From Levilactobacillus senmaizukei DSM 21775 = NBRC 103853 (GTDB taxonomy: Bacteria; Bacillota; Bacilli; Lactobacillales; Lactobacillaceae): DNA of 41,766 nucleotides. This document shows positions 15,794-24,643 of the stretch, piece by piece. Below the pieces are notes generated by a model. The model did not search any database, had not been told where the DNA came from, and saw only the letters and a list, made by a program, of their open reading frames with translations. The position numbers and the translations under genes were made by a program. The stretch covers positions 1 through 41,766 of the forward strand of contig NZ_BCWD01000019.1 of the NCBI RefSeq assembly GCF_001592085.1. Reading direction: 5' to 3'. The stretch's first letter is position 1, and every line of letters begins with the position of its first letter.

Positions 15794-18454
15794 CTACTTG
15801 GCCTCATACCAGGTCGGCCCATAGTGACTTTCAACCTTAAGCGGGATCTCCAAATCGATAGCGGAATCCATCACGCTTGGCACCAATTTGGCCAACGTTT
15901 CGATCTCCTCTGCCGGCGCTTCGAAGATCAACTCATCATGCACCTGCAAGAGCATGGTGGCTTGCAAATCCTTCAAAGCATCCTCCATGTGAATCATGGC
16001 AATCTTGATAATATCCGCCGCGCTACCCTGGATCGGCGTATTCATCGCCGTCCGTTCGGCAAATGACCGTTGATTAAAGTTCCGGGAGTTAATGTCCGGT
16101 AAATACCGCCGTCGGTGAGCAATGGTCTCGACATACCCCAACTCATGGGCTTGTTGCACCATGCGATCCGTATAGGCCTTAACCCCTGGATATTCTTCAA
16201 AGTAGGTGTCGATAAAGTTCTTGGCCTGCTTACGAGAAATACCGATATTTTGTGAGAGGCCAAAGTCACTGATTCCATAAACAATTCCGAAGTTAACAGC
16301 CTTCGCCTGACGCCGAATGTTGGGCGTAACCTCTTCATCCGGTCCCATCTTGAAGATTCGCCGGGCGGTCGCCGCGTGAATGTCTTCACCCTCACGGAAC
16401 GCCTCCTGCATATTGGCGTCATGACTCATATGGGCCAGCACCCGCAGTTCAATTTGTGAATAGTCAGAGGAGAAGATTTGCCAACCCGGGTGTCGTGGCA
16501 CGAAGGCCTTACGAATCGCCCGCCCCTCTTCCGTCCGGACAGGGATGTTTTGCAGGTTAGGATCAACCGAGGATAATCGTCCCGTCTGCGTTAACGTTTG
16601 CAGGTAACGCGTGTGAACCTTATGGTCATCGGGATGAATCACCTTCAGCAAGCCCTCAACATACGTTGATTGAATCTTGGCAATCTTACGGTAGGTCAGA
16701 ATATTCTTGGCAATGGGCGCATCTGCCGCGAGCTTCTCCAACACGCCAACCGCTGTGGAGTATCCCGTCTTAGTCTTCTTAATCACCGGCAAACCCATCT
16801 TCTCAAATAAAATATGCCCTAATTGCTTCGGCGATCCGATGTTAAATTCTTCCCCCGCCTCTTGATAAATGGTCTGCTCAATCTCAGCCAATTGTTCGGT
16901 AAACTTACTGCCCATGGCCTCTAACTCACTCGCCTGGACCGTAATCCCAGCGATTTCCATGCGAGCCAAAACGAAAGCCATTGGTAGTTCAATCTCATGA
17001 TAAAGCTGGGTTTGCTCGTGTTCTTTGAGACCGTCGAAAATCGTTGTTCGCAGACTTTCCAGGGCCCGCGCCTTACGCGCCAGATGCTTGAAAAAGACCC
17101 CATCATCGTCCGGGATGGCTTCTTTCGCACCCTTTCCATAAACATCTTCATCGGTAGCCACCTGGTCATAACCATGTTCCATGGCCACTCGACCCAAGTC
17201 GTTGCTGTTATCATAAGTATTTAATAAATAAGATCCCAGCAATAGGTCGCAATCTACCCCCGCTAAAGTAATGCCTAAGCGATGTAAGGCCACATACGTC
17301 CGCTTGGCGTCAAAGACCTGTTTGGCGACTGTAGGCGACTCCAGAAGCCCTTTAAGTGGTGCCTGAGTCAATAGCGTCACGTCTCGACTGACCCACCACT
17401 GGTCGGCATGGCCAATCACGAATCCCGCCATGTCAGCCAGGTGATAATTGTCACCTAACATCTCAAGATGGAACTCACAGCCATTTGCAAAGGTCGGCAG
17501 CTGACTTAAACTAGCCGTCGTCAGTTCGTGGTAACTAATAGCCTTCAGGCCTGGTGTGGCGGTTGGTGTCTCACCATCAACGCTCATCTTGCTGAGAAAC
17601 GTCCGGAAATTCATTTGTTGGTAGAAAGCCACCAGATCATCGGTCTGATCACCCGCGTAGGTTAACTCGTCGAGTGTCTTCTCTACCGGTGCATCCCGCT
17701 TGATTGTCGCCAATTGCTTGGCTAACAGTGCCTGATCGTGATCTGCCACCAAGTGTTCCTTAAGCTTCTTGGCCGTGATGTCATCGATATGGTCATAAAT
17801 GCCCTCGATACTGCCATACTTGCCCACCAGATCAACGGCGCGTTTGGGCCCAACGCCGGTAACCCCCGGATAGTTGTCGGAATTATCGCCTTGCAGCCCT
17901 TTAATATCAATAATCTGCCGCGGAGTCACACCCATCTTCTCCTCCACGTAAGCCGGGGTATAGTGCTCGATGTCGCTAACCCCTTTTTTCGAGATGGAGA
18001 CCGTCGTATGGTCGTCCGCCAGCTGAGTCAGGTCCCGGTCACCGGTCACAATCGTGGTGGTAAAACCGGCTTCCTCTGCCTGCTTGGCTAACGTGCCAAT
18101 GATGTCGTCCGCTTCGTAGTTAGGCAGTTCGTAGGTCTGAATGCCGCGTGCCGCCAGTAATTTTTTTACATAAGGAAATTGTTCGGCGAGTTCCGGAGCC
18201 GTCTTCGCCCGGCCCCCCTTATAGTCATCATACATTTTCGTCCGAAAGGTGGTCTTCCCGGCATCAAAAGCAACCAGTGCATGGGTTGGTTTAACCGTGT
18301 TTAACATCGTTTCCAACATCGTGTTGAAACCATAAACCGCGTTGGTATGCAATCCATCACTGTTGGTGAATTTACCTAAGGCGGTGTAAAGTGCGAAAAA
18401 GGCCTTAAAGGTGACACTATTCCCGTCAATTAATAATAATCGTTTCTCCGCCAT
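15794..18454 (-). CDS. polA: DNA polymerase I (5'-3' exonuclease plus polymerase; proofreading residues absent)
   Basis: PolA fills gaps in repair and removes RNA primers. Domains: 5'-3' exonuclease (about 1-290, with LLLIDGNS and KGLQGDNSDNYPGV), a 3'-5' exonuclease-like region (about 310-500), and family A polymerase (about 510-886) with motif A DYSQIELR, motif B RRQAKAVNFGIVYG and motif C VHDELIFE. The DxE, NxKYD and YAxxD proofreading residues are not recognisable (CEFHLEM, DAKRTY, LARKA), as in other Firmicutes enzymes. The start MAEKRLLLIDGN at 18454 has AGGAG upstream; the longer frame to 18508 reaches the promoter. First gene of a six-gene operon ending with dnaI. Confidence 0.97.
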   Translation of the reverse strand: MAEKRLLLIDGNSVTFKAFFALYTALGKFTNSDGLHTNAVYGFNTMLETMLNTVKPTHALVAFDAGKTTFRTKMYDDYKGGRAKTAPELAEQFPYVKKLLAARGIQTYELPNYEADDIIGTLAKQAEEAGFTTTIVTGDRDLTQLADDHTTVSISKKGVSDIEHYTPAYVEEKMGVTPRQIIDIKGLQGDNSDNYPGVTGVGPKRAVDLVGKYGSIEGIYDHIDDITAKKLKEHLVADHDQALLAKQLATIKRDAPVEKTLDELTYAGDQTDDLVAFYQQMNFRTFLSKMSVDGETPTATPGLKAISYHELTTASLSQLPTFANGCEFHLEMLGDNYHLADMAGFVIGHADQWWVSRDVTLLTQAPLKGLLESPTVAKQVFDAKRTYVALHRLGITLAGVDCDLLLGSYLLNTYDNSNDLGRVAMEHGYDQVATDEDVYGKGAKEAIPDDDGVFFKHLARKARALESLRTTIFDGLKEHEQTQLYHEIELPMAFVLARMEIAGITVQASELEAMGSKFTEQLAEIEQTIYQEAGEEFNIGSPKQLGHILFEKMGLPVIKKTKTGYSTAVGVLEKLAADAPIAKNILTYRKIAKIQSTYVEGLLKVIHPDDHKVHTRYLQTLTQTGRLSSVDPNLQNIPVRTEEGRAIRKAFVPRHPGWQIFSSDYSQIELRVLAHMSHDANMQEAFREGEDIHAATARRIFKMGPDEEVTPNIRRQAKAVNFGIVYGISDFGLSQNIGISRKQAKNFIDTYFEEYPGVKAYTDRMVQQAHELGYVETIAHRRRYLPDINSRNFNQRSFAERTAMNTPIQGSAADIIKIAMIHMEDALKDLQATMLLQVHDELIFEAPAEEIETLAKLVPSVMDSAIDLEIPLKVESHYGPTWYEAK

Positions 18455-18506
18455 GTTCCGCTCCTTTCGAGTCACAGTTGTACTGGGCTCGAGTATTTCT
18501 GGTTCC

Positions 18507-18538
18507 ATTCTACCAAAAAAGTCCGCAAACCCGAAACA
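18507..18538 (-). promoter_or_regulatory. Putative polA promoter with a shared 15-nt motif
   Basis: Minus strand -10 TAGAAT (18507-18512) lies 17 nt downstream of a poor -35 (TTCGGG) embedded in TGTTTCGGGTTTGCG (18524-18538). The same 15 bases sit in the same position upstream of the ABM-domain gene at 39570-39584. A weak -35 with a conserved sequence suggests a bound regulator or an alternative sigma factor. Confidence 0.5.
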
Positions 18539-18582
18539 ATAAAAGAAGGACCCACCGTTTGGCGAGTCCTTCTTTTATTGTT
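18536..18582 (-). terminator. Terminator after the BI-1 family gene
   Basis: AACAATAAAAGAAGGACTCGCC, loop, GGTGGGTCCTTCTTTTATTGTT: a long stem with flanking A and T tracts that can act in both directions. It isolates polA from the upstream gene and overlaps the polA promoter motif by three bases. Confidence 0.85.
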
Positions 18583-18595
18583 GTTAACGGCTAGA

Positions 18596-19297
18596 TTAAT
18601 CGTTGTCACTAAACAGGCCAAAGATCCGCAACATGTATAGGAATAGGTTAACGAAGTCCAAGTACAATTGTAAGGCCCCGTTTACAGCTAGTCCGGTTGT
18701 AGAAACCTGATCGCCATACTTTAAATACATGTTCTGCATCCGCTGGGTGTCCCAGGCGGTTAACACTGAGAAAATAATCACGGCGATAAAGGAAAAGACA
18801 ATCATAACCATGTTGCTTCTCAGAAAGAGGTTAATCACCAGGGCCACTAGTAACCCAATCAAGGCTGCAGTTGCCTGTGTCCCCGCTCGAGTCAAGTCAC
18901 GCTTCGTGAACAAGCCGAACGCAGCCATCGAAACGAAGACGGCGGCACTCGCAACAAAGGCCCCGAACATGGTCTGTTGTGAATAAACCAGCGAGTAGGT
19001 CGACATGACCGCACCGGTAATTGCCGCATACACAAAGAGTCCGATTAGAGCAGCGGTGGGCCGTTTCATGGATTGACCGCTGATGATAAAGGGAAAAATG
19101 CCCCAGATAATCAAGGGAATCCAGAGACTACCGCCACTTAAATGCGCAACAACTTTCAATTGACTCATCATAAGAAATGATGTCACTGCGGAAATCAAGA
19201 CTGCCGCGGCCATCCAACCAAACATTCTGGTTAGAAAGGCATTAAGCCCGACCTCGGCGTTGATGGTTGTCCGGGGTTGCTGATCATAGTTGTTCAT
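18596..19297 (-). CDS. Bax inhibitor-1/YccA family integral membrane protein
   Basis: A 233-aa protein with about seven hydrophobic segments, starting after an N-terminal cytosolic stretch (MNNYDQQPRTTINAEVGLNA). It shows the family patterns FLTRMFGWMAAAVLISA, VFVSMAAFGLFTKRDLTRAG and a C-terminal YLDFVNLFLYMLRIFG. Bacterial members include the pH-sensitive calcium leak channel YetJ of Bacillus and E. coli YccA, a modulator of FtsH. Which role applies here cannot be decided. It has its own promoter region and terminator and is transcribed alone. Confidence 0.9.
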   Translation of the reverse strand: MNNYDQQPRTTINAEVGLNAFLTRMFGWMAAAVLISAVTSFLMMSQLKVVAHLSGGSLWIPLIIWGIFPFIISGQSMKRPTAALIGLFVYAAITGAVMSTYSLVYSQQTMFGAFVASAAVFVSMAAFGLFTKRDLTRAGTQATAALIGLLVALVINLFLRSNMVMIVFSFIAVIIFSVLTAWDTQRMQNMYLKYGDQVSTTGLAVNGALQLYLDFVNLFLYMLRIFGLFSDND

Positions 19298-19377
19298 TGA
19301 AACGCTCCTTCTTTGTCAAATCAATTCCCGACTCAGTGGTTTTAATCACCAGCTGGCCATCGGGGTTATTAGAAACC

Positions 19378-19417
19378 ATTCTACCAAAATGGCGCCTAAA
19401 CACAAGTAACCTGTGTT
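19378..19417 (-). promoter_or_regulatory. Promoter and inverted repeat upstream of the BI-1 family gene
   Basis: Minus strand -10 TAGAAT (19378-19383) in the context TTTTGGTAGAATGG, identical over 14 nt to the polA -10 context. The -35 region carries AACACA-N7-TGTGTT (19399-19417), a 6-bp inverted repeat that could be an operator. Confidence 0.45.
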
Positions 19418-19453
19418 GATTTTCAGATGGAGCCCGGTCAATAACTCACTCGG

Positions 19454-20176
19454 CTATTCGGCACCACCCTCATGATCGGCCTCACCACTGGCCCAAACTT
19501 TGTTGGCGTAGGCCGCATTAAAGAGCAAGGCAGCTTGCAACGCCACTTGCGACAAGTTTGCTCCCAAGGTCCCCACGTTCGTGGCCCCACTCAGAAATTG
19601 CACACTGAGCGTTCCCCAGTAGACGAGGTTGACGGCATTGACAAAAATCCAGAGTGACCAATTTTCCTTGTACTTCGTGATATATAGCACTTGAGCGATC
19701 AGACTAATGACGAGATTAATCGAATCGAAGTAAGGCAGCTGACTGTGAAAGCGACTCAGGATCAGCGACCCAATGGCCCAAGCAATGAGGGAACCCAGAA
19801 AGACCAAGTTACGCGTTGACTTCTTGAGCGAATGGATGGCCTCATCTTGGCCCCACATGACCCAACCAATGGGTTGTGAAATGACATAGATAATCCCCAT
19901 GGCAAACGCCCCATAGGCGTGACTAATCCAAGCCACATAGGTCATTGCCACACATTGGACAAATCCAAAAATGAAGGAAATCTTGCGTCCCTTCATGCCG
20001 TATATCAAACAAATAACCCCCGCAACCCCAGACACCATCCCCACAAGACTGTCTGGTGCAATGGCATAGACCCCAACCTGCAAGGCAATTAGGATGGCCA
20101 CATAGATGACCTCAAACCGTTTCCAATTTGTAAATAATTGCCGATACCACCAATTATGTTGTTCTACTGAATTCAC
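19454..20176 (-). CDS. pnuC: PnuC-family nicotinamide riboside transporter
   Basis: PnuC proteins import nicotinamide riboside (some relatives carry thiamine or riboflavin) by facilitated diffusion. The 240-aa product has seven or eight hydrophobic segments and the C-terminal signature ENWSLWIFVNAVNLVYWG, resembling the conserved WxxW and N/V-rich helices of the family. The start is GTG with GGGGAG 9 nt upstream. Substrate choice is inferred; the leader contains no recognisable TPP or FMN riboswitch, which leaves nicotinamide riboside most likely. No NAD salvage kinase lies beside it. Confidence 0.85.
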   Translation of the reverse strand: MNSVEQHNWWYRQLFTNWKRFEVIYVAILIALQVGVYAIAPDSLVGMVSGVAGVICLIYGMKGRKISFIFGFVQCVAMTYVAWISHAYGAFAMGIIYVISQPIGWVMWGQDEAIHSLKKSTRNLVFLGSLIAWAIGSLILSRFHSQLPYFDSINLVISLIAQVLYITKYKENWSLWIFVNAVNLVYWGTLSVQFLSGATNVGTLGANLSQVALQAALLFNAAYANKVWASGEADHEGGAE

Positions 20177-20201
20177 TTACAAACACTCCCCTAAAGTAAA
20201 T

Positions 20202-20227
20202 GGGATTAAAATCCCTTGATTATCAAG
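20202..20227. promoter_or_regulatory. Tandem perfect palindromes in the pnuC leader
   Basis: GGGATTAAAATCCC (20202-20215) is directly joined to CTTGATTATCAAG (20215-20227), sharing one base. They lie just upstream of the pnuC ribosome binding site. They could be a repressor site or small mRNA hairpins. The rest of the 189-nt gap holds the murC terminator but no clear promoter. Confidence 0.5.
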
Positions 20228-20318
20228 CTTACCGATTATCTGGGAGAGTGCAACTCATATCTAACTAAGCAACTAAGTCGATTCACTACTCTATCCGAGG
20301 AATGTTCGTGGTCTAGAC

Positions 20319-20350
20319 AAAAAAACCGGCTACTCTGCTGAGCAACCGGC
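20319..20350 (-). terminator. Intrinsic terminator after murC
   Basis: CCGGTTGCTC, loop AGCA, GAGTAGCCGG (two G-T pairs), then seven T on the minus strand. Confidence 0.9.
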
Positions 20351-20365
20351 GATTTAAGCTTTAAT

Positions 20366-21697
20366 TTAGTTGTCCTTCAAGGATAAATGACTCAAGAGTT
20401 CTTCGTAAGCCCGTTCGTACTTTTGAACATCTCCAGCACCCATGAAAACCACGACAGCGTCATGGAAGTCCAATAACGGCGACATGTTGTCCACCGTCAG
20501 AATTTCGCCACCCTTAGCAATCTTGGCAGCTAAATCCTTGCTGGAAACCTTTCCTTGCGTCTCACGAGCTGAACTGAAGATGTCGGTCAAGAAGACCTTA
20601 TCTGCCATGTTCAGACTCTTAGCAAAGTCGTCCATCAGAGCAATCGTCCGGCTGAAAGTATGTGGTTGGAATACCGCAATAATTTCTTTGTCCGGATACT
20701 TTTGCCGCGCAGCATCCAACGTTGCTTTGATTTCGGATGGATGGTGCGCGTAGTCATCAATGATGGTCATGTCGGCTAGCTTACGTTCCGTAAACCGTCG
20801 CTTAACCCCTTTGAAGTCGGCCAATTCATGTTTGATTTCATCCATGTCAACCTTTTCAAAGTAGGCCACAGCGATGACGGCCAAGCTGTTAAGCACGTTG
20901 TGTTCACCGTACAAGTGAATTTCAAAGTTTCCGAGATCTTCACCGTCATGATAAACATCAAAGGTTGACCCAGTTGTTGAACGCTTGATGTTCTTAGCTT
21001 GGAAATCATCCGTATCGTTAGTCCCATAATAATAAACGGGGACGTCGGTCTTTAGTTTCCGCAACTCTGGATCGTCACCCCAGGCAAAGATCCCCTTCTT
21101 AACCTGGTTAGACCAAGTCTCGAAGGCATCGTAAACATCATCGATTCCGGTATAGTAATCCGGATGGTCGAAGTCAATGTTGGTCATGATGGCATAGTCG
21201 GGCTTCGTTGCCAAGAAGTGACGACGGTATTCGTCAGCTTCGTAGACAAAGAACCGTGCATTAGGCGTCCCCTTACCAGTACCGTCACCAATCAGGTAAG
21301 ACGTTGGGGCAACCCCACTCAAGACGTGAGATAACAGGCCAGTCGTACTGGTCTTCCCATGCGCACCAGCAACCCCAATACTCGTGTAACCCTCAATTAA
21401 GTGGCCCAGGAATTCATGGTATCGGTAGACGGGCAAGCCCATGGCCCGAGCCTTTTTAATTTCAGGATGGTCATCCGTGAAGGAGTTGCCGGCAATCACC
21501 GTCAACCCCTCATGAATATTAGCTTCATCAAAGTCTAACACCTTGATGCCTGCCTGTTCCAACCCACGTTGGGTGAACGTGTATTGTTTGATATCTGACC
21601 CCTGAACCTTAAACCCTTTATCATGTAAAATCAGGGCAAGGGCACTCATCCCTGATCCTTTAATGCCGACAAAATAATACACCGTAGCGTTATCCAT
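20366..21697 (-). CDS. murC: UDP-N-acetylmuramate--L-alanine ligase
   Basis: MurC adds L-alanine to UDP-MurNAc, the first amino acid of the peptidoglycan stem peptide. Domain order: Rossmann-like UDP-binding part with [13 protein letters not shown], central Mur ligase domain with the P-loop [12 protein letters not shown], and C-terminal domain with [15 protein letters not shown]. Length is 443 aa. The start is the ATG at 21697 (GAGG 8 nt upstream) rather than an adjacent TTG. It follows sftA, as in Bacillus. Confidence 0.97.
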   Translation of the reverse strand: MDNATVYYFVGIKGSGMSALALILHDKGFKVQGSDIKQYTFTQRGLEQAGIKVLDFDEANIHEGLTVIAGNSFTDDHPEIKKARAMGLPVYRYHEFLGHLIEGYTSIGVAGAHGKTSTTGLLSHVLSGVAPTSYLIGDGTGKGTPNARFFVYEADEYRRHFLATKPDYAIMTNIDFDHPDYYTGIDDVYDAFETWSNQVKKGIFAWGDDPELRKLKTDVPVYYYGTNDTDDFQAKNIKRSTTGSTFDVYHDGEDLGNFEIHLYGEHNVLNSLAVIAVAYFEKVDMDEIKHELADFKGVKRRFTERKLADMTIIDDYAHHPSEIKATLDAARQKYPDKEIIAVFQPHTFSRTIALMDDFAKSLNMADKVFLTDIFSSARETQGKVSSKDLAAKIAKGGEILTVDNMSPLLDFHDAVVVFMGAGDVQKYERAYEELLSHLSLKDN

Positions 21698-21772
21698 CAA
21701 ATGTTCCTCTTTTCTACTCTGTTCGGTGAGGAACCCACTCCCCCAACCGTGCGAGCGACTCTGTTCTCTCTC

Positions 21773-21778
21773 ATTTTA
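21773..21778 (-). promoter_or_regulatory. Extended -10 for murC
   Basis: Minus strand TATGCTAAAAT, that is TGC followed by TAAAAT; the same 11 bases precede pepV. It lies about 75 nt before the murC start, in the gap after sftA. No good -35 is seen. Confidence 0.5.
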
Positions 21779-21838
21779 GCATAACCCCCAGGCCCATAAA
21801 AGCACTGGCGGAATAATGGAGGATGACGACTATTCAAG

Positions 21839-24451
21839 CTAGGATGAGAAGGGCGCACCTTGATCGTGTGCTTCTGGTAACTGTTTATCGAGGTCTTCTG
21901 GTTTCAGATAAACCTCCCGGGGCTTAGACCCCCGTTGTGGCGAAACATAACGATGTTGTTCAAGATCATCAATCAGGTTAGCCGCACGATTATAGCCAAT
22001 CGAAAAGACTCGTTGTAACTTAGAGGTTGAAACCGTGTCCTCCTGAGCGACATAGGCTAATACACGGGGCATTAATTCATCTTGGTTCTCCTCGGCCGTC
22101 TCGCGACGCAGGAGACCTTGAGGCTCAAAAGCATACTGTGGTTCTCCCTGAGTCCGGACAAAGTCCGTCACGGCATCCACTTCGTTTTCGACAAAGGCCC
22201 CTTGCAGCCGTAATGGCTGACTGGCCCCATTTCCTAGGTAGAGCATATCACCCTTCCCTAACAGGTTTTCGGCCCCCGCCGTATCCAAAATTGTTCGCGA
22301 ATCAATCTGACTAGAGACCATGAAGGCAATCCGCGTTGGAATATTATTCTTGATGGTCCCGGTCACGATATCTACACTAGGCCGTTGAGTTGCCACAAGC
22401 AAATGAATTCCGGCCGCTCGGGCCTTCTGAGTAATCCGGACAATATAATCTTGAACTTCACTAGCTGCCATCATCATCAAATCCGCGAGTTCATCAATGA
22501 TAATCACGATGTACGGCATCTTCAAGCCTGGTTCATCGTTGGCATCCGCTCGGTCATTAAATTGCTCAACATTACGCACACCGGCAGCCGCCAGCTTTTC
22601 ATAGCGTTGATCCATTTCAGTCACAACCCACTTCAGTGCCGCAGCCGCAGCCTTAGGATCAGAGATCACGGGTGCAAGCAAATGAGGTAACCCATCATAT
22701 GGCGCCATTTCAACGGCCTTCGGGTCAATTAAGAGTAACTTAACTTGCTGTGGTGTGGCCTTGTAGAGTAAGGACAATAACAACGAGTTGATGAAAACAC
22801 TCTTCCCGGAACCGGTTGCTCCGGCAATTAAGCCATGCGGCATCTTCCGTAAATCCGTGACCTGTGGCTGGCCAAACAAGTCAACCCCTAGGGCAACGGT
22901 CAATGGCGATTCACTCTTTTGAAAGGCGGGTGAATTCAAAATCTCTGCCAACATGACTGGTCGTGACTTCCGGTTGGGAATCTCAATCCCAACGGTGGAT
23001 TTTCCGGGGATCGGTGCTTCAATTCTAATATCCTTAGCCGCTAACGCGAGTTTTAGGTCATCGGTAAGGTTGGTGATCTTATTAACTTTAACACCCAAAG
23101 CCAGACTAATCTGAAACTGAGTCACCGTTGGCCCGACCGTCCAGTCGGTCACATGGGCATCAACATGAAACGCCCCTAACGTTTCGTCAAGGACCTCTGC
23201 CTGATGCTCAATCCATTCGTCAAGTTCCGCTTCATCTGGTACCACCGGATCGGGTAAAAGATTCACGTCCGGGAAGTGATACCCCCGTTCAGCTGCCTCA
23301 TTAGTGGCAGGAGCCGCCGGCGTGGGCCGATCAAATAAGGCCAGATCGCGCTGATCGTTGCCTTCTTCTTGCATGATCTCGCCCAATGAATGACCGAGGC
23401 TCTTGGCCGGTTTAGGCTTGGCCTTGCGAGTCACTGGTGTTGGCGTAACCTGAGTCTCAGGCTCATCCGTTTCCGCGGCATCCGCTGCCTCTGATTCAAC
23501 CGGTTCTGCCGCCGTGGGTTCAGCAGCATCGGCACTAGACGGCATGATCGGCTCCGTGACATCCTCAGCATTTAAGTCGTCTTTCTTAGCGAGTGAACTG
23601 GCAAAATCCTCATCGGCTTCGTTCACACGCTCCAGAAGCGCTGCCACTTCACTTGGACGACTGCCCGCAATCGTTTCATCCGGCTCATCGAGATCGGCTC
23701 CTGAATCGTTTACCGTAACCGCATCCGAGCTGGTCGACTCGGTATCCTGGTCGGCTCGTTTCGTGGGTGTCCCAACCGGTAAATATTTATCTTCTGCTTG
23801 ATTGCCAGTAGACTGGTCACTGGCTCCTTCACTAGCGTCGGCCGCCCCCTGAACGGACTGGCTAGGCTTCTCAGCATTCTCGACGGCCGAGGTCTCATTT
23901 GGTTCAACGGTAGCCGAGGCGATCGCTTTAGCAGCTGGTCTCTCATCAGGTTCCTGAACGTTTGGCTCACCGGCGATCACCGGCGGTTCAACGACAGGTG
24001 CCACTGAGGTCAAATCAGCATCAACACTGGTCGACTCCCGATTGGCGTCCGTTTCATCTGCCTCATTTGTCCCATACAAAAAGAAGCTATCATCAGGCTT
24101 TTTCAATTCATTAATCAATCGTTGATAGCGCTGCCGAGCCGCCGCATGACGTCGAGACCAGTGCAGTTGCTTAGGCACTTGGGTGACCTGAAAAGGCCGA
24201 TAGCTCTGGCTCACAGTTGGCTGTTCAATATCGGTTGGTTGTGGCTGCTTTTTAGTCGTTGATTGATCGATCGTCGATGGCGCCACCGGCGTCGGTTTAT
24301 GTTCATTTTTTTCGGGATGTTCAGGACGAAGCCGACGCTGCCGATGTCGAACCTGACGTTCTGCCCGGTCTGCAGCCGAATCATCTAATTCCCCTGGCTT
24401 CGGTTTCACCGGAAATTTCCGGAAAAAGGCGGGCCCATCATAATGTTCCAT
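21839..24451 (-). CDS. sftA: FtsK/SpoIIIE-family DNA translocase, soluble SftA type
   Basis: SftA is a septum-associated hexameric DNA pump that moves chromosome ends away from the closing septum. This 870-aa protein has no N-terminal membrane segments. The first roughly 430 residues are basic at the start and then a long acidic, Ala/Asp/Glu/Ser/Thr-rich, low-complexity linker. The motor follows: Walker A GLIAGATGSGKSVF (about residue 540), Walker B VIIIDELADLMM (about 655), and a C-terminal gamma winged helix (YVAQEDTVSTSKLQRVFSIG). The missing membrane anchor and the ytpP-ytpR-sftA-murC order both point to SftA rather than SpoIIIE. The start at 24451 has AGGAGG upstream; the extension to 24529 is rejected. 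Confidence 0.9.
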   Translation of the reverse strand: MEHYDGPAFFRKFPVKPKPGELDDSAADRAERQVRHRQRRLRPEHPEKNEHKPTPVAPSTIDQSTTKKQPQPTDIEQPTVSQSYRPFQVTQVPKQLHWSRRHAAARQRYQRLINELKKPDDSFFLYGTNEADETDANRESTSVDADLTSVAPVVEPPVIAGEPNVQEPDERPAAKAIASATVEPNETSAVENAEKPSQSVQGAADASEGASDQSTGNQAEDKYLPVGTPTKRADQDTESTSSDAVTVNDSGADLDEPDETIAGSRPSEVAALLERVNEADEDFASSLAKKDDLNAEDVTEPIMPSSADAAEPTAAEPVESEAADAAETDEPETQVTPTPVTRKAKPKPAKSLGHSLGEIMQEEGNDQRDLALFDRPTPAAPATNEAAERGYHFPDVNLLPDPVVPDEAELDEWIEHQAEVLDETLGAFHVDAHVTDWTVGPTVTQFQISLALGVKVNKITNLTDDLKLALAAKDIRIEAPIPGKSTVGIEIPNRKSRPVMLAEILNSPAFQKSESPLTVALGVDLFGQPQVTDLRKMPHGLIAGATGSGKSVFINSLLLSLLYKATPQQVKLLLIDPKAVEMAPYDGLPHLLAPVISDPKAAAAALKWVVTEMDQRYEKLAAAGVRNVEQFNDRADANDEPGLKMPYIVIIIDELADLMMMAASEVQDYIVRITQKARAAGIHLLVATQRPSVDIVTGTIKNNIPTRIAFMVSSQIDSRTILDTAGAENLLGKGDMLYLGNGASQPLRLQGAFVENEVDAVTDFVRTQGEPQYAFEPQGLLRRETAEENQDELMPRVLAYVAQEDTVSTSKLQRVFSIGYNRAANLIDDLEQHRYVSPQRGSKPREVYLKPEDLDKQLPEAHDQGAPFSS

Positions 24452-24596
24452 GATTCTTCCTCCTTGACGGTCCTTAAGCACCGTATCATTACTTGGGAGG
24501 AGACGCCGTGTTAGCGGCCACTTGCTCATTCCCGTGTTAGCTTTTTTATTAACAAGTCAATTATTACCCAAAATGGGCATCATGGTTATTGTACAC

Positions 24597-24632
24597 AAAA
24601 AAGTAGGCTGCCGACAAGGGCTGACCTACTTT
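24597..24632 (-). terminator. Terminator after ytpR
   Basis: Minus strand AAGTAGGTCAGCC, loop, GGCAGCCTACTT and a T run. It implies that sftA can be transcribed separately, although the 192-nt gap shows no strong promoter. Confidence 0.8.
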
Positions 24633-24643
24633 CACATGATTTC

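Noticed and set aside
15794-18454. A prophage or mobile element in this window
   Set aside because: No integrase, transposase, terminal repeats or att-like duplications were seen anywhere; gene content is core chromosomal.
20177-20365. TPP or other common riboswitch before pnuC
   Set aside because: The conserved TPP segments (CTGAGA, ACCTGATCTGG-like) are absent, and no FMN or preQ1 signature is seen; the NAD-II motif could not be judged by eye.
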